A stretch of 64,000 nucleotides of DNA from Solea solea (GCF_958295425.1 NC_081145.1:25281389-25345388), one strand, 5' to 3'. Shown: positions 24,101 to 34,060, counted from the stretch's first letter. Notes: generated from the letters alone by a model not told the origin. Made by a program: numbers and translations.

Positions 24101-25670
24101 TTGCAATATGTTGATTATGACAGAATCGTTATTGGTATCGCGAGGTAACCTGTGATTCACACGCCCGACTGAAATGATCCGTACATCACAATATCCCGCA
24201 GAAGATACTACGAAGTATTTTGATTTCATTTTCGATTTTAAGAGCGCAGATGGTTCTGCCATAGTCTAGAATCATTGAGTTTATGCCACGATAACTCTTT
24301 TTTTTTTAAGGAGAGAGGGTGAGGATGAGACTTTGTTAAAGTGGTGGTTGTCTGGTTTCCTGCCACAGGTACTGGGTTCCAGTGGTGTGGATGCCCCTCG
24401 TGTTATATCTCAGCTGGTACTGCTACACGACGCTGGCCAAGGGCAACAGCAGGATAGACGTCACCTCAGGTAACACACACACACACACACACACACACTC
24501 ACTGGTTACGTCATTTTCACGTGCACGTGTGTCAACATCTGTGCGTGCCTTCCCAGATTTCTCCATCACGATCCATAAGTACTCGTTCCCGCTGCTGTTT
24601 CTGCTGGGCTGGTTCTTGTGGTCATTCATCGAGTACTGCATCCATCGCTTTGTCTTTCACATGAAACCGCCAGCCCATAATTACTACCTCATCACGCTGC
24701 ACTTCCTCCTGCACGGGCAGCACCACAAGGTACGAACATCATCATCATCATCATCATCAGCAGAGCAGGTCTCCTGACGATCATAAAACTGGCTTTTATT
24801 ATTTGGGCCGCAGCGAACAGTCGATCTATTTCATTCTTCAACTAAATTGATTATTCAAAATCAAGTCATTCGAATTTTCCGGCTGCATTTTCCCCCGCAG
24901 TCTCCGTTCGACGGCTCTCGCCTGGTCTTCCCGCCCGGCCTCGCCTCCTTAGTGGTGGGATGCTTCTACGGCGTCCTCCACAGCACCTTCCCAGAGATGA
25001 TCGGGCTGTGCTTGTTCGTCGGAGGACTGTGCGGCTACGTCGTGTACGACATGATCCACTACTACCTTCACTACGGCGCGCCCAAGAGAGGCTCGTACAT
25101 GTACAGCCTGAAGGCCTACCACGTCAAACACCACTTTGAACACCAGCGATCAGGTGAGTGCTTCAGCACTGTAGTGTGTACCATACCACATGTGCCAGGC
25201 CTAAGTAAGCATAAATAAAGCTTTGTTAAATACTTCACGACGTATACAATCACAGAAACTGATGGAAAGGAGTGAAATAAAGGAAAGAAAATAAAAGTTT
25301 TACATGGATGAAAATGAATGCCAGAGCAGTTTAGACTAAAGTCTGTTTCTTTGAACAATTTAAACTTGCTCTATAGGTTTTATCCCCTTTTAAAAGCACT
25401 CTTGAATGGAAGTTAAATTGTGACATAGATGTGAAAACTGCACACGCTGAAACTGCCTCACAAAAACACATGAAACACTGCCCACATCAACACAAATGCT
25501 TTTATTTTGAAATTCGGTGGCCCCGTTGAAACCCTTGATTTCATGGACTGAACCCCGTGTGCTTGATCTTCATCATAATAATCCCGCATTTTTCTCTTCC
25601 AGGTTTCGGAATCACCACCACGTTCTGGGACCACCCCTTCCACACAGTCATCCCCGACGAGGAGTTCTAA
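18687..25670 (+). CDS. fa2h: Fatty acid 2-hydroxylase, C-terminal 285 residues (exon 1 not in view)
   Basis: FA2H hydroxylates the C2 position of fatty acids destined for ceramide, making 2-hydroxy sphingolipids of myelin and skin in the ER membrane. Six exons join in frame: 18687-18806, 23119-23261, 24369-24469, 24557-24729, 24901-25153 and 25603-25670, giving 285 residues plus stop. All introns are GT-AG. The joined protein aligns by memory with human FA2H (372 aa) from the linker to near the C-terminus; [48 protein letters not shown] and [10 protein letters not shown] are diagnostic. Metal-binding histidines in local numbering are H151/H156 (H-x4-H), H174/H177/H178, H232/H236, H253/H256/H257 and H260. 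The N-terminal cytochrome b5 exon, with its HPGG haem motif, was searched for upstream and not found, so it probably lies before base 1. The C-terminus (ending PDEEF) is a few residues shorter than the human one. Confidence 0.97.
18835..18960 (+). repeat. GGTCCTAATGAGG-type repeat just inside FA2H intron 2
   Basis: Contains ttctggcataaacactgtcc, ctcatggagaccaaaaacct and aagaacctcatat. It begins about 30 bases after the exon 2 donor. Confidence 0.75.
19010..19385 (+). repeat. Second copy of the 6760-7120 dispersed repeat
   Basis: Shares agacatgagtcattgaatgt, tgtttgttacggcgccacct and atcccgaggacaatcacttg with the first locus. The zinc-finger frame is broken by stops right after MPG. Confidence 0.75.
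19390..19431. repeat. (TG)n microsatellite
   Basis: About 20 TG units. Confidence 0.97.
19640..20010 (-). mobile_element. Diverged copy of the duplicated-block family, inverted
   Basis: On - it shares gcattttagctgagtcatgt and ggctgtttatttctta with the two blocks above. At its right it carries tatccgagccagtgattttg and accagtatcag, also seen at 1700-1840 and 44250-44330. Confidence 0.55.
20247..20292. repeat. (CA)n microsatellite
   Basis: About 22 CA units. Confidence 0.98.
20518..20710. repeat. Long (TA)n/(TATG)n/(TACA)n palindromic tract
   Basis: About 190 bases of alternating purine-pyrimidine TA with interspersed GTA/CAT, self-complementary over many windows. Open frames across it (YIYIY...) are artefacts. 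Confidence 0.95.
20930..21275 (+). repeat. GGTCCTAATGAGG repeat plus (GT)n plus GTACAAACC tail
   Basis: Contains tctggcataaacactgtacc and tgaggcagaacctcatttct, a TTAAGG-rich stretch, then (GT)17 at 21142-21175 and ctttgtggggacattaaatg. It is a composite of the same dispersed repeat family. Confidence 0.75.
21440..21660 (-). mobile_element. Family A element, inverted
   Basis: Contains tgaacgattatttccatagt, gtttagtccataaaatgtca and atgatttctttgttatatgg, in reverse-complement order to the family. Confidence 0.75.
21810..21965 (+). mobile_element. Family A element, 5' half
   Basis: Contains gcctgcagcgattcattcat and tcaactattttaataattga. Confidence 0.6.
22645..22880 (+). mobile_element. Family A element
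   Basis: Contains gagcgattaatcaattatta, acatgtgaatattttctggt and caacattttatgacattttt; ends gcagcccta. Confidence 0.75.
23119..23261 (+). CDS. fa2h: FA2H exon 3
   Basis: Starts after gtgtgcag and encodes [12 protein letters not shown] through GTKTSW, with the last Trp codon split TG|G across the intron. The donor is GTAAGA. It is very close to the human exon ([23 protein letters not shown]...). It forms the cytosolic stretch immediately before the membrane domain. Confidence 0.96.
24369..24469 (+). CDS. fa2h: FA2H exon 4 (first membrane span)
   Basis: Follows a ccacag acceptor. It encodes [16 protein letters not shown] and the following stretch to DVTS, with the final Asp codon split. The hydrophobic run corresponds to the first transmembrane segment of the fatty-acid hydroxylase domain. 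The donor GTAACA runs straight into a (CA)13 tract. Confidence 0.96.
24473..24498 (+). promoter_or_regulatory. (CA)13 tract immediately after FA2H exon 4 donor
   Basis: The tract starts three bases after the donor GT at 24470. CA repeats placed just downstream of 5' splice sites are known hnRNP L targets that can enhance or silence splicing (for example eNOS intron 13). Whether it acts here is inference. Confidence 0.5.
24557..24729 (+). CDS. fa2h: FA2H exon 5 (histidine boxes 1 and 2)
   Basis: Follows a tcccag acceptor. It contains a second hydrophobic segment ([12 protein letters not shown]), then [14 protein letters not shown] and [11 protein letters not shown], which supply the first two histidine clusters of the di-metal site. 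It ends AAG|GTACGA, followed directly by an ATC trinucleotide repeat. Confidence 0.97.
24738..24760. repeat. (ATC)n microsatellite directly after FA2H exon 5 donor
   Basis: Seven ATC units beginning eight bases downstream of the GT donor at 24730. Confidence 0.93.
24901..25153 (+). CDS. fa2h: FA2H exon 6 (histidine boxes 3 and 4)
   Basis: Follows a strong polypyrimidine acceptor (tttcccccgcag). It encodes [12 protein letters not shown], two membrane segments, [11 protein letters not shown] and the [10 protein letters not shown] box that completes metal ligation. The donor is GTGAGT. GC content is clearly higher than in the flanking introns. The open frame runs on past the donor into intron 6 for 21 more codons and stops inside an AATAAA. 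Confidence 0.97.
25214..25219 (+). terminator. Candidate intronic poly(A) signal, FA2H intron 6
   Basis: AATAAA sits about 60 bases beyond the exon 6 donor. The frame running out of exon 6 ends at TAA (25216-25218) inside this hexamer, and T-rich sequence follows. Confidence 0.35.
25603..25670 (+). CDS. fa2h: FA2H exon 7 (C-terminus)
   Basis: Follows a tttctcttccag acceptor. It encodes [21 protein letters not shown] and a TAA stop. The human counterpart is FGISTKLWDYCFHTL followed by a slightly longer tail. The frame across the split Gly codon is preserved. Confidence 0.95.
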
Positions 25671-25792
25671 CGCAGACCCGGCTCTTGTGTAGGGCCTCAG
25701 GACTTGTTGTTGTTATAGTCGCCGGCCCTCATGCTCCCAAAAAGCCCACTGATGCCGTTTTATCACATGGTTCCGTCTCTGCAGCCACAGCT

Positions 25793-25827
25793 TCCACAGC
25801 TTCCACAGCTTCCACAGCTTCCTCAGC
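25793..25827. repeat. (CCACAGCTT)n 9-bp repeat
   Basis: Nearly four units, 120 bases after the FA2H stop. Confidence 0.93.
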
Positions 25828-26128
25828 ACAGGACAGAAACGTCCACGTCTGCACGCGCCTGGAACCTCTGCGCTGTGCTGTCGCCCCAAACCCCCCGTGC
25901 GTCACATCCAGCCATCGACTCTTCCTTCATTTTCTGCATCTGAACTCCTCACTGCAGTGATGTCTGCACAGCTGCGCGGCCTCTCTGTGCTATTTTATTT
26001 TTTATTTTTTTAACTTTTTTTTTAACTAAACTGGTAAACACCACTGCTGCACTCACCTGCCAGCCACGCCCTCCCCTCACTAAGCTGCTCAGCTGGAGTT
26101 TGTTGGGCCATAGAGAGAATGTAAGGGA

Positions 26129-26130
<2 letters not shown>

Positions 26131-26178
<48 letters not shown>

Positions 26179-26332
26179 AAGCAAAACATGTGCAAAAATC
26201 AGCATCTTCTTTGATTGTTATTGTTTTATGTTTTGTTTTAAATAATATATAAAAAAATTCAAACCATCTCCAAATACAAAATGATTTTTCCCGGTTTCTT
26301 AAACATTAGCCAATAGCATTGCAAGAAAAGGA

Positions 26333-26375
<43 letters not shown>
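26131..26375. repeat. Two long (CA)n tracts
   Basis: CA tracts at 26131-26173 and 26334-26375. Confidence 0.97.
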
Positions 26376-26377
<2 letters not shown>

Positions 26378-26910
26378 ACATACTTTGTGAGGACACTCAT
26401 AGACATAAGGCATTCCCTTTCCCCTTACCTTAACTTAACAACTAAATGCCTAACCCTTAACCTGTGTGAAGACCAGCCAAAAACCTTGTTTTTATAACAT
26501 GTGAGGACACATCGTAGACCTTCCCTAACCCCTTACCCTAAACTTAACCATCACAACTAAGTGCCTAACCCAACCCTAAAACCAGGTCTTAACCTTAAAA
26601 AAAGTAAGGCATTCCCTCGCCCCTTACCTTAACCATCACGCCTAAATGCCTAACCTTTAACCTGTGTGAGGACCAGCCTAAATGTCCTCACAAAGCCAGA
26701 ATCTCCTCACAGTTTACACTCATAGACATAATGCATTCATAGACCCTTACCCTTACCCTTACCTTAACCATCACAACTAAATGCTTAACCATAACCCTTA
26801 AACTTTTAAAAGTGTCAACCCTCAAAAAGCCCCTTTAAGGGATGATGGAACGTGTGGACGAGCCAAAATGTCCTCACTTGTTTTGGTCCTCACCAAGATA
26901 CCCATACAAG

Positions 26911-26925
<15 letters not shown>
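26376..26925 (+). repeat. CCTAACC/CTTACC dispersed repeat, tandem in three diverged parts
   Basis: Three successive diverged versions of the gtgaggacactcatagacat, ttaccttaacttaacaacta, aaccaggtcttaa and ccaaaatgtcctcac series, ending in a (CA)n tract at 26911-26947. Same family as 5207-5425. Confidence 0.8.
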
Positions 26926-26949
<24 letters not shown>

Positions 26950-27075
26950 AACACTGTCCTGGCTCTGTGATGTAGAGAGGGAAAAGAAAGTGATAGATGG
27001 TGCGTGAATGTGAAAGACGGATGGAGAAGAAAAAGGGGCGGAGGAAAGAGTCAAAGAAAAAGTGTCTGTGAAGAT

Positions 27076-27077
<2 letters not shown>

Positions 27078-27108
<31 letters not shown>

Positions 27109-27110
27109 CC
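27078..27110. repeat. (GA)n microsatellite
   Basis: Interrupted GA repeat. Confidence 0.93.
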
Positions 27111-27149
27111 CCAACTCTATCACCAAGCTCAGGAAAAAAACATCCTGGC

Positions 27150-27705
27150 CAAGTCTTTGCTGAGTCTTTGCTGAGTCTGTGCTCAGTCTTTGCTGAGTCT
27201 TTGCAGAGTCTGTGCCAAGTCTTTGCTCAGTCTTTGCTGAGTCTTTGCAGAGTCTGTGCTGAGTCTTTGCTCATTCTTTGCTCAGTCTTTGCTCAGTCTG
27301 TGCTCAGTCTGTGCTCAGTCTTTGCTGAGTCTTTGCTGAGTCTTCGCTCAGTCTGTGCTCAGTCTGTGCTCAGTCTTTGCTCAGTCTTTGCTGAGTCTTT
27401 GCTCAGTCTGTGCTCAGTCTGTGCTCAGTCTTTGCTCAGTCTGTGCTCAGTCTGTGCTCAGTCTTTGCTCAGTCTTTGCTGAGTCTTTGCTCAGTCTGTG
27501 CTCAGTCTTTGCTCAGTCTTTGCTGAGTCTTTGCTCAGTCTGTGCTCAGTCTGTGCTCAGTCTTTGCTCAGTCTTTGCTCAGTCTTTGCTCAGTCTTCGC
27601 TCAGTCTGTGCTGAGTCTTTGCTCAGTCTTTGCTCAGTCAGTGCCAAGTCTTTGCTCAGTCTCTGCCGAGTCTTTGCTGAGTCTTTGCTGAGTCTGTGCT
27701 TCGCT
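27150..27705. repeat. 12-bp minisatellite, unit TGCTCAGTCTTT / TGCTGAGTCTTT
   Basis: About 46 head-to-tail 12-bp units. Variation is mainly C/G at the fifth position and TTT versus TGT. Since 12 is a multiple of 3, all frames stay open on both strands, which produces spurious ORFs. Many units contain TGCTGAGTC. Confidence 0.97.
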
Positions 27706-28301
27706 GCTACACAACCGTCATGTTCTCCAGCTGTGACTGCGACACAACTCATCTCCATCACACGGTTATTTCCTCTGTGTTGAAGCTTCACATATTGGAA
27801 CATGCTGTTAAGTTGTTAATCACCAGTGAACGTGAAACTAGAGCACATTAATCCAGTGAACTGTTAAAGGGTTTAGACCAGAGTGTTATATGAAGTAAGG
27901 AGACATAATCAGGTTCTGAACCAGCGTGAGACACAGACCTTCACCCTCACTGAAAACATGGCTGCCAGAGAGAAGAGGCTGTCATTTTGTTTTTTTATAA
28001 ACTCTTAAATCTGTGTTTTCTAACAGGAAACTGAAGTTTCTGTTGTTTTTGTTAACCACTCCCTCTCCTCTCACGGCACAAGTTCAAATGTGTTATTTTG
28101 TGACACAAACTGACCACACGGGGCAGCGGTGGAGTGTTTTTCTGTATGGACTTTGGTGTGGTGTTGAGTGAGCAGGTTACAAATTAAAGTTACCACAAGT
28201 TATAAAGTTACACGTGTGTAACCTTTCCATTAAGCAAGGAAACATTTTCCTTTAAGATATCGTAGATTTAGCCGGCGTAGATTTTTGTGTCATCACCAAA
28301 C

Positions 28302-28332
<31 letters not shown>

Positions 28333-28333
28333 C
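28302..28333. repeat. (CAA)n microsatellite
   Basis: About ten CAA units. Confidence 0.95.
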
Positions 28334-28944
28334 GTCATGTAAAGCAGAATTCTTAAATGTGTGCGGAGATATATTTTTGCAAGTGTCCCTTTTCCTTTTT
28401 TCCTTTTTTTCTTTTGTTTTGTCGTTAATGATTTTAACAAAGATGTAAAAAAAAGAAGATATTTTCGAAGACGCTTTGTACAAAAGAGACTTGAGCGGAT
28501 AGTGAGAGACATACTTATACTGTGTGTGTGTGTGTGTTAGACGTATAGTATCATGTGTTGTCATGGTGACAGAGGCGGAGTGATGCAGAGGCATGAAGCC
28601 AGGCCTGTCGGACTTCCCTGTTGTGAGGGTCGCGGGGTCAACGTCCACAGGGTTTTTGTTGTTTTTATTGTTATTCAACAACAAAATTCTTCTTTTTCTT
28701 GGAATCTACGTACATTTGAACCCTCTGGAGTGTTTGACCCCGCCGACCCCTGCAGGATGACGATGCGTGACTCATCTGACCGCCCAGTGGGACGTTCTCA
28801 CAGTGACTGGTGGATCCTTTAAAAAAAACCCCGCCTCCTCTTTAACATCCGACAACAAAACTTTACACAACTTAACTGATGATTCAAAGTGAACAGTGAG
28901 AGAATATTTGACCAGAACAGAGGAAAAAAGGATCTTTACTCCTG

Positions 28945-29370
28945 AGCAGGGCTGCAGCAATTATGCGATTAATCATCGATTACCAACTTTTGTGATGATC
29001 GGTTAATCCAGGGGATGATATTTTGCACCATTTCAAAGTAAAAGTGTTTGTTTTGTTATATAATTCACAAAGAAACTAACATTTATGATGCAAAAATTAA
29101 TCTGTTAATCACAAAAACAGAGAGAAATATAATATATTAAATGGATGATAACATGTAGGCAATTGTATATGCATTTAATAACATGAGCCTAATTTATTGG
29201 GCCGGTTTTCATGATAACTTTCATGATTTTTCAGCTTTGTTTCTTTGTTTGGGGACAAAACAAAACACACGACATTTGATATCGTGATGATTTGCAAGTT
29301 TTGGGGAAAACACGATCAACATTTTCTGACTCTTTACGATTATGAGAATAATCCTTAGTTGCAGCTCTGC
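28945..29370 (+). mobile_element. Family A element with both ends
   Basis: Starts cagggctgcagcaattatgc and ends tccttagttgcagctctgct. The interior is expanded and diverged. Confidence 0.7.
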
Positions 29371-29738
29371 TCAGGATTAACTTAAAGCAGAATGTTCATT
29401 TGTACACATGAAAAAAAGTGTGATTCAGAATTTTTGTAACCACTTTTAAAGACGAGAGAATTGTTTTCTTTTAGTTTTTTTCACTTATTCACTGAAGCAA
29501 TAATGAAGTCATCAGGTGATCCCGCGAGAGGCTCGCGTCATCCAAACCCGCCGAATAATCCTCGTCCAGGACTTGATCGAGTAGCAGAATGTGTCGTGCT
29601 GATCTTTTTCTTTTTTTAAAAAAAAACATTGTGATGGAAGAAAAATTGACCAACTATTCACAGCAAACACTTTTCTTATGAAATAACCAATAAGAAAATC
29701 TATATTTTTAATGTCTTAAATGATGGTGAAGACTATAA

Positions 29739-29768
29739 TATTGATGATGATGATGATGATGATGATGA
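29739..29768. repeat. (GAT)n microsatellite
   Basis: About nine GAT units. Confidence 0.94.
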
Positions 29769-30250
29769 GTTTATTGTTCATGATTCCACCTGTTGGAGAA
29801 ATAATGATATAATAGATTTTATTTATGTATATTTATATGATATGAGATGGAAAAAAAATTGTAAACAACAGCTTTGATTGTGAAAAGTTTTTTTTTCTTT
29901 TTCTTTTCCTTGTGCTAAATTATGCAGCATACATACAATAATAATATTTCCTAAATCTGTTTACTATAACGCAGGGGTCTCAAACTCACATGAGTACAAA
30001 GTCTTCTCTGGTCTTTTTAACAGGGAGCTATGAGCTTAACATTGTGTCGTAAGGTCACAAAATTCACAGAATTTCCAGATGAAAGTGTTTATTTTGGTAT
30101 GTGACGACATATAGTTCACAAAAAGACGATAAAAATGAACCCATAAATAACCTGATATTTAAGTGTGTTTGAGGCCTCTGCTCTAACATCTTAAAAAAAA
30201 AAAATACTTTTGAATTTTAAAACGTCTATGCAAATGCAAACATATTTGTA

Positions 30251-30256
30251 AATAAA
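30251..30256 (+). terminator. Candidate distal FA2H poly(A) signal
   Basis: AATAAA followed within 20-45 bases by a T/GT-rich element. It is the best-formed + strand signal between the FA2H stop and the satellite. Confidence 0.35.
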
Positions 30257-30532
30257 TAACTGTATATTTCTGATGTTGGTCTGTGTTGTCTGTCTCTTTG
30301 TTATACATTTAAAGGGCCACTGCTACATTGCTAAGTCTCCTGTCGATGTGGAGGAGCTTCATCTTAAACACAAACAATCAATCAAGGCTTTATTTATGCG
30401 GCACTTTTCATACAAATTAGAAATTGTAAACTAACGTTGCACAAAATGTCCACAAAACTTGGAAACAAAGCCCAAGACGAACAAAAAAGTCCACTGTGAC
30501 CATGGCCTCAAGTCAACAGGAATTTTGAATTT

Positions 30533-33299
30533 GGCGTCCAAAATGTGACAAAAAAGTCATAGTATAGTATGTCGTCCAAAATCAGTCAAAAAAGTCATAG
30601 TATAGTATGTCGTCCAAAATCACTCAGAAACGTCATAGTATAGTATGTCGTCCAAAAAGTGACCAAAATGTCATAGTTTAGCATGTCGTCCAAAATGTGA
30701 CAAAAACGTCATAGTTTAGTATGTCGTCCAAAATGTGACAAAAAAGTCATGGGTTAGTATGTCGTCCAAAAAGTAACCAAAATGTCATTGTTTTGTATGT
30801 CGTCCAAAAAGTTACCAAAATGTCATAGTTTTGTATGCCGGCCAAAATCAGTCAAAAAAGTCATAGTAAAGTATGTCGTCCAAAATCACTAAGAAACCTC
30901 ATAGTATAGTATGTCGTCCAAAATGTGACAAAAAAGTCATAGGTTAGTATGTCATCCAAAATGTGACAAAAAAGTCATAGTATAGTATGTCGTCCAAAAT
31001 CACTCAGAAACGTCATAGTATAGTATGTCGTCCAAAAAGTGACCAAAACGTCATAGTATAGTATGTCGTCCAAAGTGTGACAAAAATGTCATAGTATAGT
31101 ATGTTGTCCAAAATGTGACAAAAAAGTCATAGTATAGTATGTCGTCCAAAATGTGACAAAAACGTCATAGTATAGTATGTCGTCCAAAATGTGACAAAAA
31201 AGTCATAGTTAAGTATGTCGTCCAAAATCACTCAAAAAAGTCATAGTATAGTATGTCGTCCAAAATGTGACAAAAAGTCATAGGTTAGTATGTCGTACAA
31301 AAAGTAACCAAAATGTCATAGTTTTGTATGTTGCCAAAAAGTAACCAAAATGTCATAGTTTTGTATGTCGTCCAAAATGTGACAAAAAAGTCATAGTTTA
31401 GTATGTCGTCCAAAATCACTCAAAAAAGTCATAGTATAGTATGTCATCCAAAATGTGACAAAAAGTCATAAGTTAGTATGTCGTCCAAAAAGTAACCAAA
31501 ATGTCATAGTTTTGTATGTCGTCCGAAATGTGACAAAAAAGTCGTAGTATAGTATGTCGTCCAAAATCACTCAGAAACGTCATAGTATAGTATGTCGTCC
31601 AAAAAGTGACCAAAAGTCATAGTATAGTATGTCGTCCAAAATCACTCAGAAACGTCATAGTTTAGTATGTCGTCCAAAATCAGTCAAAAAAGTCATAGTA
31701 TAGTATGTCGTCCAAAATCACTCAGAAACGTCATAGTATAGTATGTCGTCCAAAAAGTGACCAAAATGTCATAGTTTAGCATGTCGTCCAAAATGTGACA
31801 AAAAAAGTCATAGTATAGTATGTCGTCCAAAATGTGACAAAAACGTCGTAGTATAGTATGTCATCCAAAATGTGACAAAAAAGTCATAGTATAGTATGTC
31901 GTCCAAAATCACTCAAAAAAGTCATAGTATAGTATGTCGTCCAAAATGTGACAAAAAAGTCATAGGTTAGTATGTCGTCCAAAAAGTGACCAAAATGTCA
32001 TAGTTTAGTATGTCGTCCAAAATCACTCAAAAAAGTCATAGTATAGTATGACGTCCAAAGTGTGACAAAAATGTCATAGTATAGTATGTTGTCCAAAATG
32101 TGACAAAAAAGTCATAGTATAGTATGTCGTCCAAAATGTGACAAAAACGTCATAGTATAGTATGTCGTCCAAAATCACTCAAAAAATTCATAGTATAGTA
32201 TGTCGTCCAAAATGTGACAAAAACGTCATAGTTTAGTATGTCGTCCAAAATCACTAAAAAAAGTCATAGTATAGTATGACGTCCAAAAAGTGACCAAAAT
32301 GTCAAAGTTTAGTATGTCGTCAAAAATCACTCAAAAAAGTCATAGTATAGTATGACGTCCAAAATGTGACAAAAATGTCATAGTATAGTATGTTGTCCAA
32401 AATGTGACAAAAAAGTCATAGTATAGTATGTCGTCCAAAATGTGACAAAAACGTCATAGTATAGTATGTCGTCCAAAATGTGACCAAAAAGTCATAGTTT
32501 AGTATGTCGTCCAAAATCACTCAAAAAAGTCATAGTATAGTATGTCGTCCAAAATGTGACAAAAAGTCATAGGTTAGTATGTCGTCCAAAAAGTAACCAA
32601 AATGTCATAGTTTTGTATGTTGCCAAAAAGTAACCAAAATGTCATAGTTTTGTATGTCGTCCAAAATGTGACAAAAAAGTCATAGTTTAGTATGTCGTCC
32701 AAAATCACTCAAAAAAGTCATAGTATAGTATGTCGTCCAAAATGTGACAAAAAGTCATAAGTTAGTATGTCGTCCAAAAAGTAACCAAAATGTCATAGTT
32801 TTGTATGTCGTCCAAAATGAGACAAAAAAGTCATAGTATAGCATGTCGTCCAAAATGTGACAAAAAAAGTCATAGTATAGTATGTCGTCCAAAATGAGAC
32901 AAAAAAGTCATAGTATAGTATGTCGTTCCAAAATGAGACAAAAAAGTCATAGTATAGTATGTCGTCCAAAATGAGACAAAAAAGTCATAGTATAGTATGT
33001 CGTCCAAAATGAGACTAAAAAGTCATAGTATAGTATGACGTCCAAAATGTGACAAAAAAGTCATAGTATAGTATGTCGTCCAAAATGAGACAAAAAAGTC
33101 ATAGTATAGTATGTCGTCCAAAATGTGACAAAAAAAGTCATAGTATAGTATGTCATCCAAAATGTGACAAAAAAGTCATAGTATAGTGTGTCGTGCAAAG
33201 TGAGACAAAAAAGTCATAGTATAGTATGTCGTCCAAAATGAGACAAAAAAGTCATAGTATAGTATGTCGTCCAAAAGTGACCAAAATGTCATAGTTTAA
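30533..33299. repeat. 38-bp satellite array, about 73 units, with higher-order repeats
   Basis: The unit reads catagtatagtatgtcgtcc then aaaatgtgacaaaaaagt (38 bp). Main variants replace the second half with AAAATCACTCAGAAACGT, AAAATCACTCAAAAAAGT, AAAAAGTGACCAAAATGT or AAAATGAGACAAAAAAGT. A block of about 310 bases at 31201-31515 recurs at 32490-32803 with the same variant order and the same shortened unit (gtatgttgcc). The last ~450 bases are nearly homogeneous GAGAC-type units, suggesting recent expansion there. Confidence 0.97.
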
Positions 33300-33548
33300 A
33301 CGTCTTATATCATAATTTTTTTTTTCTAACACTTGACGACCTCAGAGGACGGGGACCGACACCTTGTGGACTGGAAGATTCCTGTGGTTGTGGGCAATTC
33401 TTATGTAGTAGAAGACATTTTAAAGTTCAACATCCAAAGTAAAGACAAAAAGTCATGCATCGTTACGTGGTGGTTGCTTTGACATTGAACAAACCTTTCA
33501 GGGTCATGAGAAGGAATAAAACAAACCTAGTGAGTCAGGTTCAGGTGT

Positions 33549-33625
33549 TTTATTTGCACATACAACTCAGAGAGAAACAAAGAAAAAAAAGAAGTTAATG
33601 GTAAAAGAATCAAAGTGTTATTTAT
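33549..33625 (-). terminator. Candidate PSKH1 distal poly(A) signals
   Basis: Read on -, AATAAA occurs at 33625-33620 and at 33554-33549. They lie 4.6 kb beyond the PSKH1 stop and just before the satellite. No AATAAA was seen on - within the first 1.5 kb after the stop. Confidence 0.3.
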
Positions 33626-33867
33626 TCTGACACGGCAACAATGAGAACAAACAAAAAAAGAGACAAACAGCTGTTTTCAGGGAACAGTGTTGAGTTGGCT
33701 ACTTCATTCAGGACGACATCGATACAAAAATCACTCGTATAAGTGTATAAAAAAATAAGAAAGAAGAAAGGAAAATGTGCTGCTGACATTCTTCCAAGAT
33801 GACTAATGAACAACAACAACAGTGGAAAATAACTGAGCTGCTGTGATTCTTGGAACATTGCTGTGAG

Positions 33868-34060
33868 TCGGGCTGCGACGATTTATCAACGACTTAATTC
33901 ATCGCCAACTATTTTGATTATTGATTCATTGTTTTTTTAATATGATTTCTCTGCTTTGTAAAAAACAAATAAATCATTAAAAGTGAATCATTTTGGTTTG
34001 TGACCTTTTTTTCCAACATTTTATGACATTTCTTGGACTAAACTCACAGCCCAACCGTCA
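33868..34060 (+). mobile_element. Family A element, shortened
   Basis: Starts cgggctgcgacgatttatca, ends aactcacagccca. Confidence 0.7.

Larger units (their letters stand above)
25671..30275 (+). other. FA2H 3' UTR and downstream sequence
   Basis: After the FA2H stop no further coding exon appears. The best poly(A) signal is AATAAA at 30251-30256, followed by a GT-rich stretch (tgatgttggtctgtgttgtc). That would give a 3' UTR of about 4.6 kb containing the CA tracts and the 12-bp minisatellite. A shorter UTR ending at a variant signal cannot be excluded. Confidence 0.35.

Noticed and set aside
27168..27803. Long ORFs of 74-142 codons (LLSLCSV / RLSKDSA repeats)
   Set aside because: The 12-bp unit is a multiple of three and lacks stops, so frames stay open on both strands. 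No start context, splice sites or family match.
30533..33299. CRISPR-like array
   Set aside because: Units are contiguous with no unique spacers, and the genome is eukaryotic; it is satellite DNA.
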